A stretch of 64,000 nt of DNA from Bacteroides sp. (GTDB lineage: Bacteria; Bacteroidota; Bacteroidia; Bacteroidales; Bacteroidaceae): the NCBI GenBank assembly GCA_019414725.1, contig DXLM01000001.1, forward strand, positions 62,001-126,000, written 5' to 3'. How positions within the stretch are numbered: position 1 is the first letter of the stretch; each line of letters starts with the position of its first letter. Below are positions 1 through 7,034 of the stretch, piece by piece. The notes under the pieces are model-generated. The model was not told where the DNA came from, did no database searches, and saw only the letters and a program-made list of their open reading frames with translations. The translations under genes were made by a program, and so were the position numbers.

Positions 1-22
1 CCCTATTATATTATAAAACTTT

Positions 23-193
23 ATGTTAGAATTTATCGTAATTCTCATACTAATTATAACTAGCCCAATCTGGATAGCTATTATAGCCGCAGGATTGTGT
101 TTCTTTACATTGACGCTATATTATATCACCGCTATGATATGTATGGCGCTTATAATTATATTAAGTAAAATTTTTAATAAACTAAGAAGATGA
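23..193 (+). CDS. small hydrophobic membrane protein
   Basis: A 56-residue ORF that starts with ATG and ends in TGA. Nearly the whole sequence is hydrophobic (Ile, Leu, Ala and aromatic residues) and ends in a short basic tail, KIFNKLRR. This predicts one long or two short membrane helices with the basic end in the cytoplasm. The stop overlaps the next start (ATGA at 190-193), so it belongs to the early plus-strand operon. An upstream reading frame closes with TAA at 14-16, six bases before this start, and may be the end of the preceding gene. Function is unknown. A small phage membrane protein acting on the host envelope is possible but not shown. Confidence 0.65.
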   Translation: MLEFIVILILIITSPIWIAIIAAGLCFFTLTLYYITAMICMALIIILSKIFNKLRR

Positions 194-336
194 AAACCTA
201 TACGTATTATATAGAATTTAAGAAAAGATGTGCAGAAACAGTTACTATAGAAGCTCCAAGTGAGGAGGAAGCTAGAAAGTCTCTAAATGAGACCTTTAGA
301 AATCTCACTCTGGTAGAGCTTATTTCGGAGGAATAA
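190..336 (+). CDS. small protein, paralogue of the next gene's N-terminus
   Basis: A 48-residue ORF, ATG to TAA, coupled to the previous gene through ATGA. The pattern of aromatic residues plus IE near the start, an EEEA segment in the middle and an LTLVEL end matches the first ~48 residues of the following gene (YHIE, then EDEYEAEQ, then LTLRKVE). The two look like tandem copies of one small domain, the second fused to a zinc-binding tail. No known family is recognised. A GGAGGA stretch just before the next start could serve as its ribosome-binding site, although Bacteroidales rarely rely on one. Confidence 0.7.
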   Translation: MKTYTYYIEFKKRCAETVTIEAPSEEEARKSLNETFRNLTLVELISEE

Positions 337-337
337 A

Positions 338-760
338 ATGAAAAGATTTATATATCATATAGAACATACTTATGGGGATGATCAAAATGTTTGGACTACT
401 GCTGAAGATGAATATGAAGCAGAACAAAATATAAGACATGATTATCATTCAATAAAAAGTTTAACATTAAGAAAGGTAGAGGATATGTATTTAGAAAATG
501 GTGACGAAGTAATAGAGGCTGATAACGGAAAGTTAATTCTAGCTAATAGTGGAGCTTATTGCGACGAAAATGGAAATCCGACTGGTGGTTGTATTGACTA
601 TGAAGATACTGATGTATATGTAACAAAGACTGGCAGTGTTTATCATACTAGTAAGGATTGTCCTTCTTTGAAGGCCCGCAATCCTGAAGTTAAGAAAATA
701 TCTTTATCAGATGCTCGTAAACAAGGATATAAAGCTTGCAAGAGATGTCGAAAGAACTAG
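338..760 (+). CDS. small domain fused to an Ada-like zinc-binding domain
   Basis: 140 residues. The N-terminal ~50 residues resemble the preceding 48-residue protein. The C-terminal ~50 residues have the pattern VYHTSKDCPSL...SLSDARKQGYKACKRC. This His/Cys...CxxC arrangement is typical of the Ada-like metal-binding modules found at the ends of many nucleases and phage proteins. The gene ends in TAG at 758-760, the only plus-strand gene here that does. Next in frame come AGG TCT CTT TAG TAA, so if TAG were decoded as Gln the protein would gain only five residues (QRSLQ) and stop at 775. The following gene overlaps its end. A nucleic-acid-related role is likely but not established. Confidence 0.8.
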   Translation: MKRFIYHIEHTYGDDQNVWTTAEDEYEAEQNIRHDYHSIKSLTLRKVEDMYLENGDEVIEADNGKLILANSGAYCDENGNPTGGCIDYEDTDVYVTKTGSVYHTSKDCPSLKARNPEVKKISLSDARKQGYKACKRCRKN

Positions 761-1125
761 AGGTCTCTTTAGTAAACTACCTATGCCCAGTTTGTGGGAA
801 TATAGCAGAGGAGGGAATCATAATGAATTCCCTTCTTTCTGAAGAAGCTGCAAAAGAGGTAAAGAGTCTACATGGAAAAACTGTAGGTTATTCTGATCAT
901 GCTTGCAAGGAATGTGCAAAGTATAAGGATGAAGCCTTATTCATAATAGGCATCGACGCAGAAAAATCTGAGAAAGAACCTTGGAGAACTGGAGATATTA
1001 CAGGAATTAATAAAGATTGTCCTTTAGCATTACACATAAAGCCGAATACCAGGACATTAAAGGACGGAACAACGTATTGCTTCATGGATAAAGCATTAGG
1101 TATAGAACTAGGACTATGGAAATGA
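745..1125 (+). CDS. small zinc-finger protein
   Basis: 126 residues. I chose ATG at 745 over the in-frame TTG at 736. The N-terminal part has two CxxC pairs, CPVC near residue 14 and CKEC about 45 residues later, which would bind one zinc. The rest is mixed with no known motif. It overlaps the previous gene by 16 bases and shares ATGA with the next one (1122-1125), so translation is probably coupled. Small phage zinc-ribbon proteins of this type are common in early operons and are usually uncharacterised. Confidence 0.75.
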   Translation: MSKELEVSLVNYLCPVCGNIAEEGIIMNSLLSEEAAKEVKSLHGKTVGYSDHACKECAKYKDEALFIIGIDAEKSEKEPWRTGDITGINKDCPLALHIKPNTRTLKDGTTYCFMDKALGIELGLWK

Positions 1126-1298
1126 AGTTAATTAGAAAAGACGAGTTAGCAGAGTTATTAAGGGATAGATGGAAGTTGCGTTGTCTAGAAATGGCAGGTG
1201 TTGATAATTGGACATGGTATGACCAGGCAATGAGTGACTATGAAGCAGATGAATACACTAATGATGAACTAACAAAGGATTACAATGAAGCTAATTAA
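1122..1298 (+). CDS. small hypothetical protein
   Basis: 58 residues from the ATG at 1122, which overlaps the preceding TGA; an alternative in-frame ATG lies at 1116. The N-terminus is charged and helical (RKDELAELLRDRWKLRC) and the C-terminus is acidic with several Trp, Asp and Tyr residues. Its last 14 bases overlap the start of thyX. No family is recognised. Its position between small unknowns and thyX suggests an accessory early protein. Confidence 0.65.
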   Translation: MKLIRKDELAELLRDRWKLRCLEMAGVDNWTWYDQAMSDYEADEYTNDELTKDYNEAN

Positions 1299-2268
1299 AC
1301 CATATTTTGAAATCTTAGAACAGAAACCTAGAAACATAATCATTCCATCTGATATGGAAATAGGACCTAAAATGGCTAGGCAAGAGCTTATTGACACTGT
1401 ATATAGACAGATTGAAATAGCTGGAAGAACCTGTTACAAATCAGAGGACAAGATTACTCTAGATTCTGCTGCAAAATTTGTTGAGAGAATGGTAAAGTCT
1501 GGACATGGAGCTATGTTAGAGCATGGTACCGTATATCTATTTCTAACGATGTCTTCTAGACAACAGTATTTTAAGTATTGCAGCAATCCTTATTCTGTAG
1601 CTAATAGTACTGGAGAAGCCGAAAAGGGAACTTGGAACGGATTTGTTACTACTAATTATAGAGTATTAGTAGAAAATGGTTGGCTTGAGGATTTGGAATA
1701 TATCTGTAATCCTGGTAAGGAACATGAGAAAAGAATTACGGTTCGATTTGTATGTGATAGAGGAGTAAGCCACGAATTTGTAAGGCATAGAGTGTTTAGT
1801 TTTGCTCAGGAGAGTACCCGTTATTGCAATTATTCCAAGGACAAATTTGGTAATGAGCTTACCTTTATTATTCCATGTTGGGCAGACAGCCTAGCTCTCC
1901 AAGAAGTTAAAGGAACTATCATTAATCATGATGAGTATGGAAATTTAATTGGAGAATACTACTATCATTTAACTGGAAAAGGGAACCCCTGGTTTAAACC
2001 TTGGGAGATTACTCCAGAAAGGAATTTTATAGCTAATTTACAAATATCCGAACAATTATATTTGGAATTACTAAATCAGGGTTGGAAACCTCAGCAAGCA
2101 AGAGCTGTACTACCTAATAGTCTTAAGACTGAATTAATTATGACTGGTACTCTTACACAGTGGGACGGATTCTTTAAATTGCGTGATGCAGAAAGTGCAC
2201 ATCCACAGGCTAGAGAATTGGCAGAACCTCTACATGCAGAATTTAGAAAAAAAGGATGGTGTGAATGA
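1285..2268 (+). CDS. thyX: flavin-dependent thymidylate synthase ThyX
   Basis: 327 residues, ATG to TGA. The protein carries the ThyX signature RHRxxSxxxxSxRY at residues 167-180 (RHRVFSFAQESTRY). ThyX methylates dUMP to dTMP with methylene-tetrahydrofolate, FAD and NADPH, supplying thymidine nucleotides for phage DNA synthesis. At 327 residues it is longer than typical bacterial ThyX (~220-250). The extra length sits between the N-terminal domain and the motif and in the C-terminal part. It overlaps the genes on both sides (14 bases upstream, ATGA downstream) and is followed directly by uracil-DNA glycosylase, a logical pair for controlling uracil in DNA. The identification rests on the intact motif and is firm. 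Confidence 0.95.
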   Translation: MKLIKPYFEILEQKPRNIIIPSDMEIGPKMARQELIDTVYRQIEIAGRTCYKSEDKITLDSAAKFVERMVKSGHGAMLEHGTVYLFLTMSSRQQYFKYCSNPYSVANSTGEAEKGTWNGFVTTNYRVLVENGWLEDLEYICNPGKEHEKRITVRFVCDRGVSHEFVRHRVFSFAQESTRYCNYSKDKFGNELTFIIPCWADSLALQEVKGTIINHDEYGNLIGEYYYHLTGKGNPWFKPWEITPERNFIANLQISEQLYLELLNQGWKPQQARAVLPNSLKTELIMTGTLTQWDGFFKLRDAESAHPQARELAEPLHAEFRKKGWCE

Positions 2269-2951
2269 AAGCTAGTGAATACTTTGGAGATTGGATGGAT
2301 GTAATAGATACTGTAGAACTTCGCAAGATACTGTCTTGGATAAGTACTATAGATAAAACAACTTTATGTCCCTCCTCTCCAAATATATTTAAAGCCTTTA
2401 GGGCTTGTCCTTTGAAAGACTGTAAAGTAGTCTTTCTGGGACAAGACCCGTACCCACAACAAGGTGTGGCTACTGGAATATTGTTTGGCAACTCAAAGGA
2501 CACTCCAGAAGATAAACTATCGCCTTCATTACAGGTAGTCAAAGAAGCTGCAATAAATTATGAGATTCCTCATAATAGAATAGATTTTGATAACACTCTA
2601 GAATCGTGGGCTAAGCAAGGCATTTTAATGATTAATACTGCCTTTACTTGTGAAGTTGGTAGAGTAGGTTCCCATTTTGATATATGGAAGCCATTTACTG
2701 CCAAATTGATTCACAACCTAAGCACCAAGGATGGAGGTATAATATATGTATTATTTGGTAATCAAGCATCGTCATTTAAGAAGTATATTGTAAATAGTCC
2801 AAAAATTATGGAGGTATATCATCCTGCTTACTTTGCTAGGCAGAATAAGAAAATGCCATATAATGTATTTACTGAGCTAAATCAAGAGCTACAGAAATTA
2901 TATGGACAGCAGATTGAATTTTACAAAGAAACGGAATATGGAAATTGTTAA
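2265..2951 (+). CDS. ung: family 1-like uracil-DNA glycosylase
   Basis: 228 residues, ATG (overlapping the thyX stop) to TAA. The water-activating motif is GQDPYP at residues 59-64 (Asp61 is the expected catalytic base) and the segment around 121-127 (LMINTAF) matches the family's Asn region. The C-terminal HPSPLS loop appears as HPAYFA at 186-191. The enzyme would remove uracil from DNA by base excision. Two positions differ from textbook family 1 enzymes: the His of GQDPYH is Pro, and the DNA-intercalating HPSPLS loop is altered. Length agrees with the ~220-residue family. It is likely active but atypical. Confidence 0.88.
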   Translation: MKASEYFGDWMDVIDTVELRKILSWISTIDKTTLCPSSPNIFKAFRACPLKDCKVVFLGQDPYPQQGVATGILFGNSKDTPEDKLSPSLQVVKEAAINYEIPHNRIDFDNTLESWAKQGILMINTAFTCEVGRVGSHFDIWKPFTAKLIHNLSTKDGGIIYVLFGNQASSFKKYIVNSPKIMEVYHPAYFARQNKKMPYNVFTELNQELQKLYGQQIEFYKETEYGNC

Positions 2952-2953
2952 TT

Positions 2954-3397
2954 ATGGAATATAATATTGGATTCGTAATAGGAGATCCTAGTGGAGACGG
3001 TCATGCCTGTACAACAGACTATCATATAGTTGCTAATCATTCAGCAGATGAAATATCTGAAGCTTATAAGAAAACTACTGAACTCTTGGGTTTCGATTTC
3101 GTTAAGGAAGTTGGAGTAGAATTTCAGTCAGACCAGTGGATACCAGAAAGATTTACTAAAGAACTATTAAAACTAGGAATAATAGACGAGAAGTATGTTA
3201 GGGAATCAGATGCTGAATGGGGTGCACCAGCTGGGTGTTATGAATTTGACTATGCTGAAGAGGAATTTGTAGACTTGTATTTTGCTATAGTAAAATATTC
3301 CCTTCCAGATTTAGAGTGGAGTTCTAGAGACTTGGAGGAAGAAACTTTGTGGGATTTATATGGAGCAGCTTATGGAAAAGGATACCTAGAAAAATAA
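2954..3397 (+). CDS. acidic hypothetical protein
   Basis: 147 residues. I chose ATG at 2954, three codons after a possible TTG, because it starts just after the UDG stop. The protein is strongly acidic, begins with a GDPSGDGHACTT segment (Gly/Asp-rich, with His and Cys) and is otherwise mixed alpha/beta in character. No family is recognised with confidence. It lies between uracil-DNA glycosylase and a basic protein whose start is inside its 3' end. Confidence 0.7.
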   Translation: MEYNIGFVIGDPSGDGHACTTDYHIVANHSADEISEAYKKTTELLGFDFVKEVGVEFQSDQWIPERFTKELLKLGIIDEKYVRESDAEWGAPAGCYEFDYAEEEFVDLYFAIVKYSLPDLEWSSRDLEEETLWDLYGAAYGKGYLEK

Positions 3398-3654
3398 AGA
3401 AGGCTCTTAAGTATGCTTTCCTACATCCAAGGGTATGTGGAAGGCTTATAAGATATGGAGCTGTATATACTATAGGAAGAAACTCTAAGTGGACTCGTAA
3501 GGCCGCCAAAATAAAACGGCAAAGGGATTATGCAGAAATGATACACAATATAACAGAACAACTAAAGGATATTTATGCAATTAATCCAAAGAAAGACTAT
3601 TCTGAAATAGATTCAAGCTTTTACGAATGGGAAGTAATAACTAATTTTAAATAA
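3349..3654 (+). CDS. small basic hypothetical protein
   Basis: 101 residues if the GTG at 3349 is the start. That overlaps the preceding gene by 49 bases, so the true start is uncertain; the next in-frame ATG is far downstream (residue 64). The N-terminal half is very basic (RKIKKALKYAF, then RKAAKIKRQRDY) and could bind nucleic acid or form a helix; the C-terminal 30 residues are acidic and end in FYEWEVITNFK. It ends in TAA. No family is recognised. Confidence 0.55.
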   Translation: MGFIWSSLWKRIPRKIKKALKYAFLHPRVCGRLIRYGAVYTIGRNSKWTRKAAKIKRQRDYAEMIHNITEQLKDIYAINPKKDYSEIDSSFYEWEVITNFK

Positions 3655-3664
3655 ATAAAACATT

Positions 3665-3907
3665 ATGAATTTTTCAAATATTTTTGGTAGCAAGAAAGTA
3701 AAATCATTTGCAGAACAATTGGCAGAAGTAAAGAACGTCTTTAGAACATCCTATGACCAAGCTATAGCTTTAAACTCGGCTATTGCTGAAGATATAAAGG
3801 TTAAGCAAAACGAGATTGCTTCTATTCAAACTCAAATTGAGTTTAATCAGCAGGTTGCTGATGATAACAGTAAGTATATATCTAAACTTAAAGACTTAAT
3901 TTCGTAA
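3665..3907 (+). CDS. small coiled-coil protein
   Basis: 80 residues, ATG to TAA. After a short N-terminus (MNFSNIFGSKK) the remainder is helical with regular hydrophobic spacing (around residues 30-78), rich in Gln, Ile and Lys, and predicts a coiled coil. It may form a dimer or trimer. It sits 10 bases after the preceding gene and 4 bases before the phosphoesterase. Function is unknown. Confidence 0.65.
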   Translation: MNFSNIFGSKKVKSFAEQLAEVKNVFRTSYDQAIALNSAIAEDIKVKQNEIASIQTQIEFNQQVADDNSKYISKLKDLIS

Positions 3908-3911
3908 TTAT

Positions 3912-4514
3912 ATGAGTGAAAAGAAATATAAATTTGACCCAGAACATACATTTTTCACCTCTGACACCCATTTTGGACATGCCAATATAATTAGGTTTTG
4001 TAATCGTCCTTTCAAGAATGTAGAAGAAATGGACGAAGCCTTAATAGAAAATTGGAATCAAGTAGTATCTGAGGACGATACAGTCTTCCATTTGGGAGAT
4101 TTTGCCTTTGGTGGAAGTAGTGTATGGAATAGCATCATCCCTCGTCTAAATGGTCATATAAACCTCATTATAGGCAATCATGACAGAAAGAATCTTAGAC
4201 AGGGATATATGTTATATTTTGATATGGTAGTACCTCAGCTGCAGATAGAAATTGAGGATAATTCTATCTACTTAAACCATTATCCATTTCTGTGTTATGG
4301 AGGGTCATATAGAGGAGTATGGCAACTGTTTGGCCATGTTCACTCCGGACCACAAGCTGATGGTTTGGATATTTCTAGACTTAGGGTATTATTACCGACT
4401 CAGTATGATGTCGGAGTTGATAATAATAATTTTACCCCAATATCATATAGGGAAGTTAAAGAAAAAATAGAATCTCAGAAGAATGAAAGTTTGGATAGGA
4501 CTGTCTCCAGATGA
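3912..4514 (+). CDS. calcineurin-like metallophosphoesterase
   Basis: 200 residues, ATG to TGA. All the dimetal phosphoesterase motifs are visible in order: DTHFGH (residues 18-23), GDF (62-64), GNHD (88-91), a single His near 123 and GHVHSG (141-146). The family hydrolyses phosphomonoesters or phosphodiesters using two metal ions. The compact form without extra domains resembles small phage and bacterial phosphodiesterases, so nucleotide or polynucleotide substrates are likely but not determined. Its last 32 bases overlap the next small gene. Confidence 0.9.
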   Translation: MSEKKYKFDPEHTFFTSDTHFGHANIIRFCNRPFKNVEEMDEALIENWNQVVSEDDTVFHLGDFAFGGSSVWNSIIPRLNGHINLIIGNHDRKNLRQGYMLYFDMVVPQLQIEIEDNSIYLNHYPFLCYGGSYRGVWQLFGHVHSGPQADGLDISRLRVLLPTQYDVGVDNNNFTPISYREVKEKIESQKNESLDRTVSR

Positions 4515-4647
4515 TGTTCAAGGGATGGAATTTGATTTGACTCCATTAGAACTTAGAGATTTAATAGGAAAACCTAACTGGGTTCCTACTAAATTTCTAG
4601 GTTGGAGAACCTGGAAGACTTCTGTATATTTTAAAATAATTATTTGA
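4483..4647 (+). CDS. small hypothetical protein
   Basis: 54 residues, starting at an ATG inside the 3' end of the phosphoesterase gene and ending in TGA one base before the next ATG. It contains a segment LTPLELRDLIG and is rich in Trp and aromatic residues, with a hydrophobic C-terminal end. The tight fit between neighbours supports it as a real gene. No family is recognised. Confidence 0.55.
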   Translation: MKVWIGLSPDDVQGMEFDLTPLELRDLIGKPNWVPTKFLGWRTWKTSVYFKIII

Positions 4648-4648
4648 T

Positions 4649-4852
4649 ATGGAAATTCATGAAAGAAAAGCTGTAAGCGACGAATTAAAAAAGTATGACC
4701 ATCTGGCGAAGGATTCAGACTTTATAGAAGTAACAGAATGGGCAAATGGAGAAGGTTGGGATATTTGTTTAAATGACAAACTGATATCCTTAACATATGG
4801 ACAGTTAGAAGCAATCAAGTATTTGGTTAAGACTTTGGATTATAATAGGTAA
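4649..4852 (+). CDS. small hypothetical protein
   Basis: 67 residues, ATG to TAA. The acidic, mixed sequence has a central IEVTEWANGEGWDI segment followed by a short helical C-terminus (YGQLEAIKYLVKTL). It starts one base after the previous stop. The pattern of a small beta region followed by a helix is common among phage accessory proteins, but no family can be named. Confidence 0.65.
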   Translation: MEIHERKAVSDELKKYDHLAKDSDFIEVTEWANGEGWDICLNDKLISLTYGQLEAIKYLVKTLDYNR

Positions 4853-4862
4853 TAAATTAATT

Positions 4863-5105
4863 ATGAAAATAGAATATACTGACGGATGTATTTGCACATC
4901 CCTTACCGTTGATGGAAAAGAGACTGCATACATGACTCCGGAAGAGATAAAAGTATCTATACGAGCCATGCTAGATAGGGAAACCGATATAGCTACTCTT
5001 CAGGATGTATGGATGTCTCTTATTGAGCATCTAGGAGAATATAAAGACTTAGGACATTGTGAATGTTGTGGAGATTGGATTTCTAATTATACTCTAGAAA
5101 TATGA
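4863..5105 (+). CDS. small hypothetical protein with a CxCC cluster
   Basis: 80 residues, ATG to TGA, sharing ATGA with the next gene. There is a short beta-rich N-terminus, a helical middle and a Cys cluster HCECCGDW near residues 67-74 that could bind metal or be redox active, although a full four-ligand zinc site is not obvious. Cys residues also occur near the N-terminus (DGCICTS). Function is unknown. Confidence 0.65.
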   Translation: MKIEYTDGCICTSLTVDGKETAYMTPEEIKVSIRAMLDRETDIATLQDVWMSLIEHLGEYKDLGHCECCGDWISNYTLEI

Positions 5106-5440
5106 GTTGTGTTGAATTACATACAGGAACTTTAACTAAAATTAATACAAAAGGACTTACAGTAGAAGAATATTGTGAGTATCTTTGTAAGAAATATGGT
5201 TATGAGATTGCTTATGAAGGAGATACATATGCTGAAACCTTAATGGATGTGGATGATACTTATAAAGTGTTAAACGGAGAACTGTATAAATGTGATGATA
5301 CTCAATATCCAGAAGACACTTCCTATTTGGTTGACGTTAGAAGTAATGGAGATGGAACTTACAAGTACATTGTCCAATTTTACAATGGAGGCACTTGGTT
5401 AAATGAAGTTTTAGAAGAAGGATTAAATAATTTAAAATGA
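5102..5440 (+). CDS. hypothetical protein
   Basis: 112 residues, ATG to TGA, overlapping both neighbours by ATGA. The sequence is mixed, with a helix (LTVEEYCEYLCKKYG) near residues 19-33 and a C-terminal beta-rich part (DGTYKYIVQFYNGGTW). No motif is recognised. Coupling to the YqeY-like gene downstream suggests co-expression rather than a defined role. Confidence 0.65.
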   Translation: MSCVELHTGTLTKINTKGLTVEEYCEYLCKKYGYEIAYEGDTYAETLMDVDDTYKVLNGELYKCDDTQYPEDTSYLVDVRSNGDGTYKYIVQFYNGGTWLNEVLEEGLNNLK

Positions 5441-5922
5441 TAAATATAAACGAATGTATAGCTAAAGCAATGAAGTCTAAAAATCAAGTAGAACTTCGTG
5501 CATATAAGAATCTGAAGGCAGAAATTCAGATTCTACAAACTGCTAAAAATGCTAAACCTTATGATGAAGCAGCTGAGATACAGCTTATTTCTAAAATGTG
5601 TAAGAAATTAGAGGACAGTATTTCTAGCTTTATAGAGGCTGGTAGAGAGGACTTGGCAACTGAATATAGGGATGAATTGGAAGTACTAAAAAAGTTGCTT
5701 CCTGAGCCTGTAAATGAGCCAGACATACATTCTGCATTACAAATATGGTGTGAGGGAAAAGGCTTTATTGAAGATTTCTATAATGAAGAAAATTCAATAG
5801 ATATGGTTAGTTTCCAAATTCCAAAGAAAGAAATGGGAAATGCGATTAAATATTTGAAATCAGAATTTCCTCAAGCAGACGGTAAGATGATTTCAGAAAT
5901 TGTTAAAAAATATATAGTATGA
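5437..5922 (+). CDS. YqeY-like (GatB/YqeY) domain protein
   Basis: 161 residues, ATG to TGA. The arrangement matches the YqeY family: an N-terminal helix with KAMKSKNQVELRAYKNLKAE, then IEAGREDLATEYRDELEVL, then LLPEP, and a C-terminal ADGKMISEIVKKYI matching the family's end. The known YqeY domain is also the tail of GatB, the tRNA-dependent amidotransferase subunit, where it contacts tRNA. Between LLPEP and the C-terminal motif this protein has an unusual insertion (roughly residues 92-140). Free-standing YqeY has no firmly known function. In a genome that reads TAG as Gln, a tRNA-binding role would be interesting, but that is inference. It overlaps the next gene by ATGA. Confidence 0.8.
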   Translation: MININECIAKAMKSKNQVELRAYKNLKAEIQILQTAKNAKPYDEAAEIQLISKMCKKLEDSISSFIEAGREDLATEYRDELEVLKKLLPEPVNEPDIHSALQIWCEGKGFIEDFYNEENSIDMVSFQIPKKEMGNAIKYLKSEFPQADGKMISEIVKKYIV

Positions 5923-6575
5923 GCCATTTTGTAGGACTAGTATTCGGAAGTAATGTTGAAACATTGTTAGAACCCTATGATGAAAACATGGAGGTAGAAC
6001 AATATGTTAGATATACAAAGGATGAAGCCATTGATGAGGTTAAAACCAGACACGCTGATAACTATGAGTATGCCATCAAGCTAGCAGATAAGTATAAGAA
6101 TCCTACCACTGAATGGGAAAAGGAACAGCTTGAAAGAGCTAACAAAATCATAGAGAAAGGGTTGTTTATCTCATATGAAGATGCCTGGGAAGAAGCTAAG
6201 AACTGGGGATATGAAATTGATGACGAAGAGAACTTGATGTCTACATATAATCCTGACTCTAAGTGGGATTGGTATTGTGAAGGAGGTAGATGGGGAGCAT
6301 GGTTACTTCTTAAGGAAAAAGGAGAAGACGGAGAATCCCTCAATGCCATCTTTGCTACCAAAGAAGAAGTAGACTGGGATGCTATGTTGGAAAAAGATAG
6401 AATTCCATTCTGTTTTGTAACAGAGGACGGAGATTGGCATGAGTCTGCTAGTATGGGTTGGTGGGCTATGACTACCAATGACAAAGATGAAGATGTTTGG
6501 AGAAAAGAGTTTTTAGATTATCTGGAATCAGTAGAAGATGATGTAGAAATTTCTGTAATTGATTTTCATATTTAA
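5919..6575 (+). CDS. conserved phage protein with a NPxSKWDWY...GGRW motif
   Basis: 218 residues, ATG to TAA. The protein begins MSHFVGLVFG, is strongly acidic, and has a conserved-looking segment YNPDSKWDWYCEGGRWGAWL around residues 107-126. Related motifs (N-x-x-SKWDWY-x-x-GGRW) recur in hypothetical proteins of many unrelated phages. Trp and Asp are abundant. The function is unknown; the recurrence suggests an enzyme or a binding protein used early in infection. It overlaps the YqeY-like gene and precedes thioredoxin by 5 bases. Confidence 0.75.
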   Translation: MSHFVGLVFGSNVETLLEPYDENMEVEQYVRYTKDEAIDEVKTRHADNYEYAIKLADKYKNPTTEWEKEQLERANKIIEKGLFISYEDAWEEAKNWGYEIDDEENLMSTYNPDSKWDWYCEGGRWGAWLLLKEKGEDGESLNAIFATKEEVDWDAMLEKDRIPFCFVTEDGDWHESASMGWWAMTTNDKDEDVWRKEFLDYLESVEDDVEISVIDFHI

Positions 6576-6580
6576 TAAGA

Positions 6581-6832
6581 ATGGTAACAAGAATTGAAAA
6601 ATTTGGAGCATCATGGTGTGGACCATGCAAGGTATTAGACAGGACGTTAGAACAGCTTACTGGAATAGAAATTGTCAAGCATGATGTAGACGAAGAGGAA
6701 GAACTTGCGAATGCAAGAGGTATACGAAATGTTCCAGTTTTGATATATTATAACGAGCAAGATGAAGAAGTTAAGAGAACAGTAGGTGCTGTTTCTTTGG
6801 GCACTATTATATCAATTATAAACGGTAATTAA
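6581..6832 (+). CDS. thioredoxin-like protein
   Basis: 83 residues, ATG to TAA. The active site WCGPC sits at residues 12-16 and the cis-proline segment NVPV follows near residues 49-52. It is shorter than bacterial thioredoxin (~105), like other small phage thioredoxins or glutaredoxins. It would exchange dithiols and could supply electrons to a ribonucleotide reductase, although none is visible in this window. Confidence 0.9.
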   Translation: MVTRIEKFGASWCGPCKVLDRTLEQLTGIEIVKHDVDEEEELANARGIRNVPVLIYYNEQDEEVKRTVGAVSLGTIISIINGN

Positions 6833-6833
6833 T

Positions 6834-7034
6834 ATGTATAGAGTATTATTGAGCAGAACAGGAGTAGCCTATGCTAAGGAATGTGATGACGAACTCGATG
6901 AGTTTGATTTTATAGAGGTCTTAAGAGACTTTGTGGATTCTGGAGACGTAATTATGTTCGTAGATGATTTAGACACTTTAAGAGATTCTATGGAACTTGA
7001 ATATAAAATCGAAATAGTTGATGGAGACGAATGA
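6834..7034 (+). CDS. small acidic hypothetical protein
   Basis: 66 residues, ATG to TGA, starting one base after the thioredoxin stop. It is very acidic, with many Asp and Glu residues in the second half (DELDEFDFIEVL, then VDDLDTLRDSMELE). No metal or catalytic motif is seen. Its 3' end overlaps the next gene's start. Acidic small phage proteins can mimic DNA, but nothing specific supports that here. Confidence 0.65.
   Translation: MYRVLLSRTGVAYAKECDDELDEFDFIEVLRDFVDSGDVIMFVDDLDTLRDSMELEYKIEIVDGDE

Noticed and set aside
6062..6678. Minus-strand ORFs over the early genes (6062-6484, 6472-6678, 6988-7404).
   Set aside because: They are antisense to well-supported plus-strand genes (WDWY-motif protein, thioredoxin, DUF3310-like) and show no motif.
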